From an uncultured Spirochaetota bacterium (GTDB taxonomy: Bacteria; Spirochaetota; Spirochaetia; JAFGXN01), in NCBI GenBank assembly GCA_944390005.1, contig CALXOJ010000008.1:19573-83572 (forward strand): a stretch of 64,000 nt of DNA, written 5' to 3'. A program made the position numbers and the translations under genes. Under the pieces are notes generated by a model that saw only the letters and a program-made list of their open reading frames with translations, did no database searches and had not been told where the DNA came from. Shown here in pieces: positions 9,505 through 17,181 of the stretch; position 1 is the first letter of the stretch; the number at the start of each line of letters is the position of its first letter.

Positions 9505-10972
9505 CGCACCCTCCGCAAATTCCGTTGTATTTGCCGTCAACCTGCTCTTCGTATTGCCGGAGGACAGAGGCGAACAGCGTCTGCCAATCGTCTGTCAGCG
9601 CATTGCCGCGCAGAACGGTGCGGTTGAGGTCTTCCGAACACATCGGCACCGTTCCGTCGAAAAGAATCGGCAGTTCACGTTTGAGGTGATGACACGGGAA
9701 ACGTTTCAGCGGAGACAGGTCGACAGCCTTCATTTCAGGCACCAGCCCGCAAAACGAGTCGTGTTTTTGGATAATCAGGCGGTCGGTTTTCGGCTTCCAA
9801 ACGCGGTAAAAGGCGTCCGCTGCCGATTCGTACCCCTTCAATCGGTGTGCCTGAACGTAAACCGATTTGGGAAAAGCGACTGTCATGCGCGCAGCAAAAG
9901 CGCTTGCTTCCGCAAAACCTTCGCCGCGCAGTTTTCGGTAATCCTCTTCGGTTCCTGCATCGAGAAGGACTATCCAAATCAACCGACCGGCAGCGGCTGC
10001 CGTCAGCGCCTCGGCTCTTTCCGCATCCCAGCGAAGCCCTGCCGTTTCAATCAAAACCGCAGACGCTTTTGACTCCAACGCCGCCTGCGCCGCTTCAAAA
10101 AACCGACTGTGACAGACGGGATCGCAGTTCATCGATAGGGAAACGACAAATGAACCGCTCACCTCTTCGGCGCGGCGCAGCAACAGACGGAGCGACTCAA
10201 CGCTCATTTCCGCTCCGCTTCCGGCTTCAGCTGACAACGCCTGCGGTACGTATATCGGCGTCTGCACGCGGGCGTCGACAATCTGTATGGGGTAAAAAGC
10301 CGGCGGCACCAGCAGGAGTTTTTCGTTTTCAGCGATAAAAGAAGGCGTCACAGCGCCGTTTGAGGCCGCTGCCAAACGGGTTAAAAGCGTCAGCCGTCGG
10401 AACGAATCGGCAAACAGCGACAGCCGCAGCCGACGGCTGTCCTGCGGCGCAATGACAACGGCAATATCGTAATCGTTAATTTGTTTTTCGAAATACGGAA
10501 AAAGCGAACGATGCGGTAGCGGCGCATTCCGATTGAGCTCCGCCAAAATCGGCAACAGATCGGTTTCGATCGCTTCGGGGCACAATCCGAGGGGAAAACC
10601 TTCGCCGTAAGTGAAGTCGGCGGCGGTTTCGGTGTGTTCTTTGATGGTTCCGAGTATCAGATCAGGGTTAATAAACGGCGCATCACCGCAAATACGAAGC
10701 GCAACATCGTACCCTTCGGTGATCTTTGTCAACGCCTCAAAATAACCGCCGGCATCTGTTGCCGAAACGGCCACCGTCCGAATTCCGTCGGCACCGGCCG
10801 CTTCCGGGGCTGCCGCCAGGCGAACGACGCTGCCGTCAATTTTCCCCAAACGGAGAGCCGACACAACTGCATCCGCACACAGCCGCTCGGCTGAATGTCC
10901 GCCGAACAGCGGTTCCCGCGAGAATCGATTATTCTTCAAACAGTCAATGACGGCAATTGTCTTCATACTCAT
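9479..10972 (-). CDS. spiro-SPASM protein: nucleotidyltransferase-like plus SPASM-type domain
   Basis: 497 residues from ATG 10972 (or 495 from ATG 10966). The N-terminal half resembles an SpsF-like nucleotidyltransferase, with VALRICGDAPFINPDLIL matching the acidic loop of that family. The C-terminal half resembles a radical-SAM barrel without the CX3CX2C cluster. It ends in a cysteine-rich SPASM-like tail (PCHHLKRELPILFDGTVP region, MCSED, then CGGCDEYY). This matches my recollection of the spirochaete-specific spiro-SPASM family. It is the first gene of the minus-strand glycan-to-cheA run. An upstream TATTCT box at 10978-10983 leaves only 5-11 nt before the start, so the message may be leaderless. 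The enzymatic role is unknown. Confidence 0.7.
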   Translation of the reverse strand: MSMKTIAVIDCLKNNRFSREPLFGGHSAERLCADAVVSALRLGKIDGSVVRLAAAPEAAGADGIRTVAVSATDAGGYFEALTKITEGYDVALRICGDAPFINPDLILGTIKEHTETAADFTYGEGFPLGLCPEAIETDLLPILAELNRNAPLPHRSLFPYFEKQINDYDIAVVIAPQDSRRLRLSLFADSFRRLTLLTRLAAASNGAVTPSFIAENEKLLLVPPAFYPIQIVDARVQTPIYVPQALSAEAGSGAEMSVESLRLLLRRAEEVSGSFVVSLSMNCDPVCHSRFFEAAQAALESKASAVLIETAGLRWDAERAEALTAAAAGRLIWIVLLDAGTEEDYRKLRGEGFAEASAFAARMTVAFPKSVYVQAHRLKGYESAADAFYRVWKPKTDRLIIQKHDSFCGLVPEMKAVDLSPLKRFPCHHLKRELPILFDGTVPMCSEDLNRTVLRGNALTDDWQTLFASVLRQYEEQVDGKYNGICGGCDEYYTFNF

Positions 10973-11332
10973 TTTAAAGAATACCAGAAAATGAAGAAAA
11001 AAGGAACTCTTTTTACCGAAAGAATTTCCTAACCGCAATCGACAATTTCCGCACCGAAGAAATTCGGACACCGGATAAAAACCGCCCGCCCCGACAAGCG
11101 GCAGAATAAATCCAGCGTCCGAAAACATATCGCGGAATACGCGAAGGAATCCGATTTATCAAAACAGGAACTTCGGTATTCACGCAAAACCAAAAGAAAC
11201 GCTTCCCGAATTCAGGAATATTTATTGAAAAAACTCTCCGTCCAGCAGATCATCCAAGATCCGGTTCAAAGCAACAACGGTGGAACCGAATAAATACCGA
11301 CGTTTTCCTTTCTTTATCCGTGTGTCTCCCGA
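10973..11332. other. Divergent intergenic region between the glycan operon and xseA
   Basis: Divergent promoters are expected here. A TATTCT box on the minus strand lies at 10978-10983. On the plus strand a frame stays open from about 11028 to 11293 (rich in Lys, Arg and Ser, ending near NNGGTE), but it has no start codon or ribosome binding site. I do not call it a gene. No RNA structure was recognised. Confidence 0.4.
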
Positions 11333-11361
11333 TTGAATTTCCCCTTCCGTTTCGTTATAAT
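11333..11361 (+). promoter_or_regulatory. xseA promoter, leaderless arrangement
   Basis: TTGAAT at 11333-11338, a 17-nt spacer, then a perfect TATAAT at 11356-11361. Only 6 nt separate the -10 box from ATG 11368, so initiation would fall at or next to the start codon. No Shine-Dalgarno sequence is present. Confidence 0.7.
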
Positions 11362-11367
11362 AAGCGA

Positions 11368-12594
11368 ATGGAAGGCGGATTGTTTTCTCAAGAAGAGACA
11401 ATTTTTTCGGTTGGGGAGATTTCGGCGCGCATCAAGTCGCTGTTGGAAGGCAACATCGGCCGAGTGACTGTAGAGGGAGAAGTATCGTCGTTCTCCGAAT
11501 CTTCGGCGCGTCACTGGTACTTTTCCCTGAAAGACAGCCGGACGCCGGCGCTGCTTTCGACGGTCTGTTTTTCGTACCGCCGTTCGCCGTTGATAAAAAA
11601 ACCGGTTGTCGGCGACACGATCCGCGTTGAAGGCCGCCTTTCCGCCTATGACGCCAAAAGTTCCTATCAGCTGATTGCTGAATCGATCCGCCCCGCCGGC
11701 CGCGGCGACCTTTTTCGGCAAATGGAAGAGCTCAAACAGCGGCTGTATGCCGAAGGTCTGTTCGACGCAGGCCGCAAACGCCCGCTTCCGCCGTTTCCGC
11801 AAACGGTTGGAGTTGTGACCTCGGCTGAGGGAAAGGTGTTTCGGGACATCTGTTCGCGGATTCGAATGCACGGTGCACCGCTGCGTGTGATTTTGCTGCC
11901 GGCCGCTGTTCAGGGAGCGGAGGCGGCTGATTCGTTGATTGCCCGCATCCGCCAGGCCAACGCCATGCGGCTTTGCGATGTTCTGATTGTCGGTCGGGGC
12001 GGCGGTTCGCCGGAAGATTTGCTTCCATTCTCCGATGAAGGAGTTGTGCGCGCTGTTGCCGAATCGGAAATTCCGGTCATTTCGGCTGTCGGTCACGAAC
12101 CCGATACGCCGTTGTGCGACTTTGCCGCCGATCACCGCAGCGCCACGCCGACGGCCGCCGCCGACGACATTTGCATCGGATACGACCGCTGCCGAAAAGC
12201 GATACCCGAAGTCCGAATGCGTATTTCCGCCGCTCTGCGCGTCGGCACCGAACGCAAACGGGCAATTTTTTCCCGCTGCGACAGAGGCCGCTTAACGGAG
12301 CTGCTGGAACGGCGACTGCAAGGCGAAGCGCAGCGGCTGGACTTCAACCGAGCGCGGCTGCCGATGCTTGTCCGCGCTGTTGCCGAAAACGCCCGCCGCC
12401 GACTGGAAATCAATCGGCTGAGGCTGGAAAAAGAGTCGCCGACGGTGATTTTGTCAAAAGGCTACGCGTTGGTTTTTGATGAAAACGGCCGTCCCGTCAC
12501 CCGAGCTGCCGCACTGCCGCCGGAAAGCCGAGTAACGCTGCAATTCACCGACGGACGGCGCAGCGCCCGCATTACAGAGGAGACAATTCCGTGA
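11368..12594 (+). CDS. xseA: Exodeoxyribonuclease VII large subunit
   Basis: Large subunit of ExoVII, which degrades single-stranded DNA to oligonucleotides during repair. It has an N-terminal OB-fold (SVGEISARIKSLLEGNIGRVTVEGEVSSF) and the catalytic domain with GVVTSAEGKVFRDI, LIVGRGGGSPEDLLPFSDE and SAVGHEPDTPLCDFAADHR. The C-terminal helical and strand region includes LSKGYALVFDENG. It is 408 residues from ATG 11368. An upstream ATG-less extension to 11320 is open but would start before the promoter, so I reject it. It overlaps xseB by 4 nt (GTGA), the usual arrangement for the two subunits. The missing ribosome binding site fits a leaderless mRNA. Confidence 0.95.
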   Translation: MEGGLFSQEETIFSVGEISARIKSLLEGNIGRVTVEGEVSSFSESSARHWYFSLKDSRTPALLSTVCFSYRRSPLIKKPVVGDTIRVEGRLSAYDAKSSYQLIAESIRPAGRGDLFRQMEELKQRLYAEGLFDAGRKRPLPPFPQTVGVVTSAEGKVFRDICSRIRMHGAPLRVILLPAAVQGAEAADSLIARIRQANAMRLCDVLIVGRGGGSPEDLLPFSDEGVVRAVAESEIPVISAVGHEPDTPLCDFAADHRSATPTAAADDICIGYDRCRKAIPEVRMRISAALRVGTERKRAIFSRCDRGRLTELLERRLQGEAQRLDFNRARLPMLVRAVAENARRRLEINRLRLEKESPTVILSKGYALVFDENGRPVTRAAALPPESRVTLQFTDGRRSARITEETIP

Positions 12595-12851
12595 AAAGAG
12601 ATTTTGAAAGTAAAATGAAGGAACTGGAAGAGATCAACGACGCATTGGCATCAGGCGACATTGCCCTCGAGGACGCCGTTGAAAAATACCGAAAAGGGAT
12701 GAAGCTGGCCGATGAACTGGAAGCGACGCTCGCTGCCGCAGAAACCGAAATCGCCGTTCTGCTCAACCGTCCGGAAGAAGAGAATCAAACGCCGTCTTTC
12801 ACCGCATGGCAGGACGACGGACAAAATCCGAACGGAGAGTCAATAGAATAA
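12591..12851 (+). CDS. xseB: Exodeoxyribonuclease VII small subunit
   Basis: The 86-residue partner of XseA. The signature FESKMKELEEINDALASGDIALEDAVEKY matches the helical-hairpin XseB family, and an acidic, unstructured tail follows. It starts with GTG at 12591, overlapping the xseA stop; the GAGGAGA at about 12577-12583 provides the ribosome binding site. Translational coupling to xseA is expected because the complex needs several small subunits per large one. Confidence 0.95.
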   Translation: MKRDFESKMKELEEINDALASGDIALEDAVEKYRKGMKLADELEATLAAAETEIAVLLNRPEEENQTPSFTAWQDDGQNPNGESIE

Positions 12852-12867
12852 ACAGAGAGGAAAAACT

Positions 12868-14442
12868 ATGATCAAATTCAACAATCTTGACAAAGCACCG
12901 TCTTACGCCGCCTTAAAAGCCGCCGAGCCGGCCGATTTACGCAAAGAACTGACCGTCGAACGCATCCAAAAAAGCTCTATTCCCATCGGAGGAGGACTGA
13001 CATTCAACTTCGCCTGCCGTTCCTTTACCGAAACGACGCTGACTCTTTTGCAAAAGCTCGCCGATGAACAGCAGCTCATCGAAAAGTACAAAATGCTGCT
13101 CTCGGGAGAAGTGATGAACACCGGAGAGAAGCGGCTGGTAATGCACCAACTGACGCGGGGCGAATGCCTCGGTCCCGTTGAAGCCGACGGGCGCGACCTC
13201 GGTCGTTTCTACCGCGAACAACTTGAACGCATCGCCGCTTTTGCCGACAAAGTTCATAAAGGAGAAATCACCGGCTCCACCGGCAAACCGTTTGAAAAGG
13301 TTGTCCAAATCGGTATCGGCGGCTCCGACCTCGGACCGCGGGCACTCTGCTTGGCTCTCGAAACAGCGGCGGCCGCTGACGGAACGCTGAAACTGAAAAC
13401 CGGCTTCATCTCCAACGTCGACCCCGATGATGCAGCCGCCGTCTTAAACGACCTCAATTTTGAAACGACGCTGTTCATCCTCGTTTCCAAAAGCGGCACC
13501 ACGCAGGAAACATTGGCGAACCGCGCTCTCGTTCTCAAACGCATGGCCGACGCCGCAATTCCCGGACTGAATCCCTCAAAACACATGGTCGCCGTCACCT
13601 CGGCAACTTCACCGCTGGCGCAGTCTGACGAATACCTCGACTCGTTCTATATTGATGATTACATCGGCGGCCGTTATTCTTCGACATCGGCGGTCGGCGC
13701 CGTCATCCTGACGCTCGCTTTCGGATCCAAAACTTTCAACGAACTCCTTGCCGGCGCACACGAAGCCGACCTTTCCGCCCTCACCCCCGAAATCGCCAAC
13801 AACGCCGCCCTTGCCGACGCCCTTCTCGGCGTCTTCGAACGCATGCACGGTTTTTCATCCACCGCCGTATTGCCGTACAGCCAGGCGCTTGTTCGATTTC
13901 CCGCTCATCTCCAGCAGCTGGACATGGAAAGCAACGGCAAAAGCGTCAACCGTTTCGGCGAACCGGTCTCATACCCGACAGGTCCCGTCCTTTTCGGGGA
14001 ACCGGGCACCAACGGTCAGCACTCATTCTACCAACTCCTCCACCAAGGCACCGATACCGTACCGCTGCAGTTCATCGGTTTCACGGAGAACCAAGGCGGA
14101 CTTGATTTATCAATCGACGGCAGCACCAATCAACGAAAACTCAACGCCAACCTCGCCGCGCAAATCACCGCTTTCGCTCTCGGAAAAGACGACGACAATC
14201 CCAACAAACGGTTTGCCGGGAACCGCTACTCGAGCCTCATTTACGGCCGCCGGCTGACACCGCGCGCCCTCGGCGCCCTGCTCGCCCACTTTGAAAACAA
14301 AGTTATGTTCCAAGGTTTCCTGTGGAATCTCAACTCTTTTGATCAGGAAGGCGTACAGCTCGGCAAAGTACTGACCAAAAAAGTCCTCGGCAACGACATG
14401 AGCCCCGAATTGGCAGCTTTTGACGCTTTGCTCAACGGCTGA
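12868..14442 (+). CDS. pgi: Glucose-6-phosphate isomerase
   Basis: Interconverts glucose-6-phosphate and fructose-6-phosphate in glycolysis and gluconeogenesis. At 524 residues it has SIS-fold sugar-phosphate sites: VQIGIGGSDLGPRALCLAL, FILVSKSGTTQETLANRA and YIGGRYSSTSAVGA. The PGI signature regions LDMESNGKSVNRFG and GEPGTNGQHSFYQLLHQG carry the catalytic Glu and His. The ribosome binding site AGAGAGG lies 8 nt before ATG 12868. It follows xseB by 16 nt and is probably in the same transcript. Nothing unusual is seen in the protein. Confidence 0.97.
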   Translation: MIKFNNLDKAPSYAALKAAEPADLRKELTVERIQKSSIPIGGGLTFNFACRSFTETTLTLLQKLADEQQLIEKYKMLLSGEVMNTGEKRLVMHQLTRGECLGPVEADGRDLGRFYREQLERIAAFADKVHKGEITGSTGKPFEKVVQIGIGGSDLGPRALCLALETAAAADGTLKLKTGFISNVDPDDAAAVLNDLNFETTLFILVSKSGTTQETLANRALVLKRMADAAIPGLNPSKHMVAVTSATSPLAQSDEYLDSFYIDDYIGGRYSSTSAVGAVILTLAFGSKTFNELLAGAHEADLSALTPEIANNAALADALLGVFERMHGFSSTAVLPYSQALVRFPAHLQQLDMESNGKSVNRFGEPVSYPTGPVLFGEPGTNGQHSFYQLLHQGTDTVPLQFIGFTENQGGLDLSIDGSTNQRKLNANLAAQITAFALGKDDDNPNKRFAGNRYSSLIYGRRLTPRALGALLAHFENKVMFQGFLWNLNSFDQEGVQLGKVLTKKVLGNDMSPELAAFDALLNG

Positions 14443-14455
14443 TTCTGTTCGGGCG

Positions 14456-14640
14456 CGTGCGCGCCGATTACGGCGCGCACCGGGCTTTCCGCTGCAATTC
14501 ACGGCGTCCCTTTGCCTGCATCTGAGGCAAAGCTGCCGCTTTGCCCTGCGCCTCCTTCCCGTCCGCCGTTCATTTCCGCTTCAATCCCTCGCGCCTTCGC
14601 AGGCAGCGAAGCGCAGCGGCGGAGAGCGGCTGAGAGAAAT
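14456..14640. repeat. Dispersed intergenic repeat, copy A
   Basis: A GC-rich segment of about 185 nt that recurs inverted at about 45404-45585. Shared blocks include GGGCTTTCCGCTGCAATTC, CAAAGCTGCCGCTTTGCCCT and TTTCCGCTTCAATCCCTCGC. Between the conserved blocks the copies diverge. It begins right after pgi with a GC-rich inverted repeat (14450-14490). It encodes nothing convincing. The intergenic position and conserved blocks suggest a non-autonomous mobile or REP/BIME-like element. Confidence 0.7.
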
Positions 14641-14697
14641 CAAAGAAGCATTCCCGAATGCTTTCCGGTATTTCGATGATTTTATAGGAGGATTAAA

Positions 14698-14934
14698 ATG
14701 ATAAAGGTACTTCCCGAGTTTTGGGATCAATTTGGCGACATCGGGTACTTAGAGCCGAGCGGTGGTATTGTTTACGCACCGAACAAAATAAAGGGAACAT
14801 ACCACTTCCCCGAACACATGAGCGAAGCGGAAATCGAAGAACTGATGGAGCGTTCCGTTAAAGAAAATAAAGACCTTATCATCGACTTGGTGAAAAATAA
14901 CCGCGTCGTTTACAAGCCCGGCTGTTTATACTAA
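14698..14934 (+). CDS. Small hypothetical protein, possible orphan immunity protein
   Basis: A 78-residue soluble acidic protein with no signal peptide or membrane segment, preceded by a strong AGGAGG 8 nt before ATG 14698. I do not recognise the family. Context is informative: immediately downstream lies a terminator and leader segment (14941-15135) that also follows the small gene after the MuF toxin-like protein at 53515-53757. By position this gene therefore occupies the immunity slot of a phage MuF toxin cassette whose toxin gene is gone. The function is inference only. Confidence 0.6.
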   Translation: MIKVLPEFWDQFGDIGYLEPSGGIVYAPNKIKGTYHFPEHMSEAEIEELMERSVKENKDLIIDLVKNNRVVYKPGCLY

Positions 14935-14940
14935 TTTCAC

Positions 14941-15135
14941 ACCCGCTCCCCGTCCCTACAATCGCTTGAGAGGCGTTGAATCGCGTTAATTCAACGCTTT
15001 TTTTATTGTTCCCGCAAAACTAATCATTTTTTGCCGAAAGCGCGCTTTTTCTTTGTGCCGGCAACTCCCTATTCGAGTCAGACTGCACCCGTTTTTTGTG
15101 TATGAGGCGCTCACCTTTTTAAAACAGGGAGGTTA
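14941..15135 (+). repeat. Phage-derived terminator plus dam-leader segment, copy 1
   Basis: Homologous to the reverse complement of 53515-53757. Shared parts are the block CTACAATCGCTTG, the terminator stem around GGCGTTGAATCGCGTT, TTTTTTGTGTATGA and the ribosome-binding-site block AAAACAGGGAGGTTA. In the other copy the last block leads into the dam methylase start; here it leads into no gene. The middle has diverged. It is a scar of a Mu-like prophage or a recombined cassette. Confidence 0.7.
14973..15004 (+). terminator. Rho-independent terminator after the small orphan gene
   Basis: A 10-bp stem of GCGTTGAATc type with its complement ending at 14997, followed by seven T residues. It is nearly identical to the terminator at 53688-53720. 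Confidence 0.8.
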
Positions 15136-15188
15136 TAACCGCGAATTTTCGCCACCCTCCCCTTGCGTAGTTGCCGTTACCTCCACTT

Positions 15189-15211
15189 GCCCCCGAAAGG
15201 GGGCTTTTTTT
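15189..15211 (+). terminator. Strong GC hairpin terminator
   Basis: GCCCCC, a GAAA tetraloop, GGGGGC and a T-run. It isolates the phage scar from the next promoter. Confidence 0.85.
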
Positions 15212-15212
15212 A

Positions 15213-15241
15213 TTGACATTGTTTTTGTCCCGTGATACAAC
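15213..15241 (+). promoter_or_regulatory. Promoter of the 15260 gene
   Basis: TTGACA at 15213-15218, a 17-nt spacer, and TACAAC at 15236-15241. A purine-rich GGAGGG lies 10 nt before ATG 15260. Confidence 0.75.
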
Positions 15242-15259
15242 AGGCACGGAGGGCAGGTT

Positions 15260-15646
15260 ATGCGAAAGGCGTTGATTTTTTTGTTTGTTTTTGTCGGGAT
15301 TGCGGGATTTGCGCAGGTCGAATATAAATATCAAAACGACGAGGTAAAAGCAATCTGGGAGGAATGGGAAGAGGAGCGCGAAGAAGCAAAAGCTGCTGCG
15401 CTTCTTTTTTTACACTCATTGCCTCTTAATGTTATACTAGAAGAGCCAGAAGAGCTTGATATTTTTTTGGGGTTATTGATTGACGAAGTTTCGTTGTTTA
15501 ATGATTATTTACTTTACGAAAATGAAATACTTTCTTTAGGTATTGTTATAAGAAAAATGTACGAAGCTGTATCACAGTTACCACTAACAGACGAAGAAAA
15601 ACTACACGCACTTAAAAAAATTTCGTTTATGAAAGAAATTATATAA
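15260..15646 (+). CDS. Hypothetical exported protein
   Basis: 128 residues. A clear Sec signal peptide (KALIFLFVFVGIAGFAQ) ends near residue 19, followed by a very acidic helical segment (EEWEEEREEAK) and a mostly helical remainder. I recognise no domain. It has its own promoter and is followed by a terminator, so it is a monocistronic accessory gene. Its lower GC content than the flanking core genes suggests recent acquisition. It is probably periplasmic. Confidence 0.65.
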   Translation: MRKALIFLFVFVGIAGFAQVEYKYQNDEVKAIWEEWEEEREEAKAAALLFLHSLPLNVILEEPEELDIFLGLLIDEVSLFNDYLLYENEILSLGIVIRKMYEAVSQLPLTDEEKLHALKKISFMKEII

Positions 15647-15671
15647 TAAAAATTTTTTTTTGAAAAAAAAC

Positions 15672-15706
15672 AACCTTCACTGCGCTATAAGTAGTGGAGG
15701 TTTTTT
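15672..15706 (+). terminator. Rho-independent terminator
   Basis: Stem AACCTTCACT pairs with AGTGGAGGTT (one mismatch), followed by six T residues. It lies about 25 nt after the stop of the exported protein. Confidence 0.8.
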
Positions 15707-15815
15707 ATGAGAGTTTTAATTCACGCACCCGTAAAGGGTGCGGTCTAACTCAACCCGCTGCCTTAAAAACAGCTGACTCTCAAAATATAAAATGCTCAGC
15801 ACTCAAAAAATAGGA

Positions 15816-15844
15816 TTGTCTTTTTTTCATGCGTGTCGTAATAT
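15816..15844 (+). promoter_or_regulatory. Promoter of the DUF975 gene
   Basis: TTGTCT at 15816-15821, a 17-nt spacer and TAATAT at 15839-15844. The ribosome binding site AAAGGAG follows before ATG 15868. Confidence 0.6.
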
Positions 15845-15867
15845 ATACAAAAAACAAAGGAGCTTTT

Positions 15868-16578
15868 ATGCGTGCACAAGAAATTCGAAAAGAGGCGCTG
15901 TCCAAACTGGAGGGAAACTGGATTCCGATGATCGGCGTCTGTCTGCTGACGGTAATTGCCGTTGCCGCCCTGAACTGGCTGTCGGTACTGCTGATACCGC
16001 TGCTGATTCCGGGATTGTGCGCGTTTACGCTGAAACTGATCCGCGGCGCAAAGCCGGAAATTACGGATTTGGTTTCGACGTACAAAAATTATCTGAACGC
16101 GTTGGTGGCCTACGTTCTGTTTGCGGTCATTATCGCGGTCTGGACGTTTTTGATTGTCGTCCCGTGTGTGTTTTTTATCCATCTGCTTTTTGCCGAAATT
16201 TTTCTTGAAATCTTTATTTCTCCTGTGCTGACAGCGTATGCGCTCCTTATGACTGTCTGCTCTCTTTTACTTGTCATTCCGGCGGTTATTTTTTACTATA
16301 TGTTTTCCCAGATTTTTTACCTCCTTGCCGACAATCCGCAGATTGGGGCGGTTGAGGTTCTGAAAAAAAGCGCGGAAATGATGAAAGGATACAAATGGAA
16401 GCTTTTTTGCCTCCATCTGAGTTTTATCGGCTGGATTCTGCTCGGCGTTATCACATTCGGAATCGCATTCATTTGGGTCGGACCGTACATCAAGACAGCA
16501 AACACGATTTTTTACGAAAATTTGAAATCGTTAACCGATAAAAACACCATTGAGGTTGATCCGCTCGAAGTGAAGTGA
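15868..16578 (+). CDS. DUF975 family integral membrane protein
   Basis: 236 residues from ATG 15868 (AAAGGAG 7 nt upstream); a longer frame from 15829 starts within the promoter. The N-terminal signature RAQEIRKEALSKLEGNW is typical of DUF975. Four or five hydrophobic helices follow, with a central cytoplasmic segment ADNPQIGAVEVLKKSAEMMKGYKW that is also characteristic. A YxxAxxxFYENL-like motif lies near the end. The biochemical role of this family is not established. It is single-gene and upstream of the tRNA cluster. Confidence 0.8.
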   Translation: MRAQEIRKEALSKLEGNWIPMIGVCLLTVIAVAALNWLSVLLIPLLIPGLCAFTLKLIRGAKPEITDLVSTYKNYLNALVAYVLFAVIIAVWTFLIVVPCVFFIHLLFAEIFLEIFISPVLTAYALLMTVCSLLLVIPAVIFYYMFSQIFYLLADNPQIGAVEVLKKSAEMMKGYKWKLFCLHLSFIGWILLGVITFGIAFIWVGPYIKTANTIFYENLKSLTDKNTIEVDPLEVK

Positions 16579-16601
16579 ATAAGAAATAATCGGAAAAACT
16601 C

Positions 16602-16630
16602 TTGACAAAAAGCACGTTTTTCCGCATAGT
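16602..16630 (+). promoter_or_regulatory. tRNA cluster promoter
   Basis: Perfect TTGACA at 16602-16607, a 17-nt spacer and CATAGT at 16625-16630, about 23 nt before tRNA-His. The arrangement fits a stable-RNA promoter. Confidence 0.75.
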
Positions 16631-16653
16631 ATACGTGACTTTAATTGTCACAC

Positions 16654-16726
16654 GGTGGGAGTAGTTCAATGGCAGAGCGTCAGATTGTGGTTCTGATTGT
16701 TGCGGGTTCGAGCCCCGTCCCCCACC
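16654..16726 (+). tRNA. tRNA-His (GTG)
   Basis: Cloverleaf with the extra G at -1 opposite C73, the hallmark of histidine tRNAs. The anticodon loop is TTGTGGT and the T arm is GCGGG TTCGAGC CCCGT. The acceptor has one A-C mismatch at the sixth pair. CCA is not encoded. Confidence 0.95.
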
Positions 16727-16734
16727 CTTGCCTT

Positions 16735-16808
<74 letters not shown>

Positions 16809-16814
16809 AAAACC

Positions 16815-16887
16815 GGGCCGTTAGCTCAGCTGGTAGAGCAACAGACTCTTAATCTGTGGGTCAAAGGTTCGATCCCTTTACGGCTCA
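16815..16887 (+). tRNA. tRNA-Lys (CTT)
   Basis: Acceptor GGGCCGT pairs with ACGGCTC. Anticodon stem ACAGA/TCTGT encloses CTCTTAA, anticodon CTT. Discriminator base A. Confidence 0.95.
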
Positions 16888-16890
16888 TCC

Positions 16891-16972
16891 GCGGGAATGG
16901 TGAAATCGGCAGACACGCCGGATTTAGGATCCGGTACCGCGAGGTGTAAGGGTTCAAGTCCCTTTTCCCGCA
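16891..16972 (+). tRNA. tRNA-Leu (TAG)
   Basis: A class II tRNA with a long variable arm (TACCGCGAGGTGTA region). Acceptor GCGGGAA pairs with TTCCCGC. The anticodon loop TTTAGGA gives TAG. Confidence 0.95.
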
Positions 16973-17013
16973 CTTTGCCGGAGTACACCCGGAAAATTTT
17001 TTATACGACATAG

Positions 17014-17042
17014 TTGACAAAAAAACTGAAATGTTGTACAAA
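17014..17042 (+). promoter_or_regulatory. Separate promoter for tRNA-Gly
   Basis: TTGACA at 17014-17019, 17 nt, TACAAA at 17037-17042, about 11 nt before the tRNA. A short CCGG-type hairpin followed by a T-run at about 16978-17003 may terminate the first four tRNAs. Confidence 0.7.
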
Positions 17043-17053
17043 AAAAGAGCAAT

Positions 17054-17125
17054 GCGAAAGTAGCTCAGCGGTAGAGCTCCACCTTGCCAAGGTGGATGTC
17101 GCGGGTTCAAGTCCCGTCTTTCGCT
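17054..17125 (+). tRNA. tRNA-Gly (GCC)
   Basis: Acceptor GCGAAAG pairs with CTTTCGC. Anticodon stem CCACC/GGTGG encloses TTGCCAA, anticodon GCC. Discriminator base T. Confidence 0.95.
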
Positions 17126-17133
17126 TATCCGAA

Positions 17134-17162
17134 GCGGCTCGTCGGCGAGTCGCTTTTTTTTA
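17134..17162 (+). terminator. Terminator after tRNA-Gly
   Basis: Eight-base-pair stem GCGGCTCG/CGAGTCGC with loop TCGG and a run of nine or ten T residues. Confidence 0.85.
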
Positions 17163-17181
17163 ACACAAAAGAGAGGTTTAA

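Noticed and set aside
11028..11293. Basic open frame upstream of xseA
   Set aside because: No start codon or ribosome binding site; it overlaps the promoter regions of both divergent genes.
11320..11367. Upstream extension of XseA
   Set aside because: It would start within the -35 region, and the family N-terminus is satisfied by ATG 11368.
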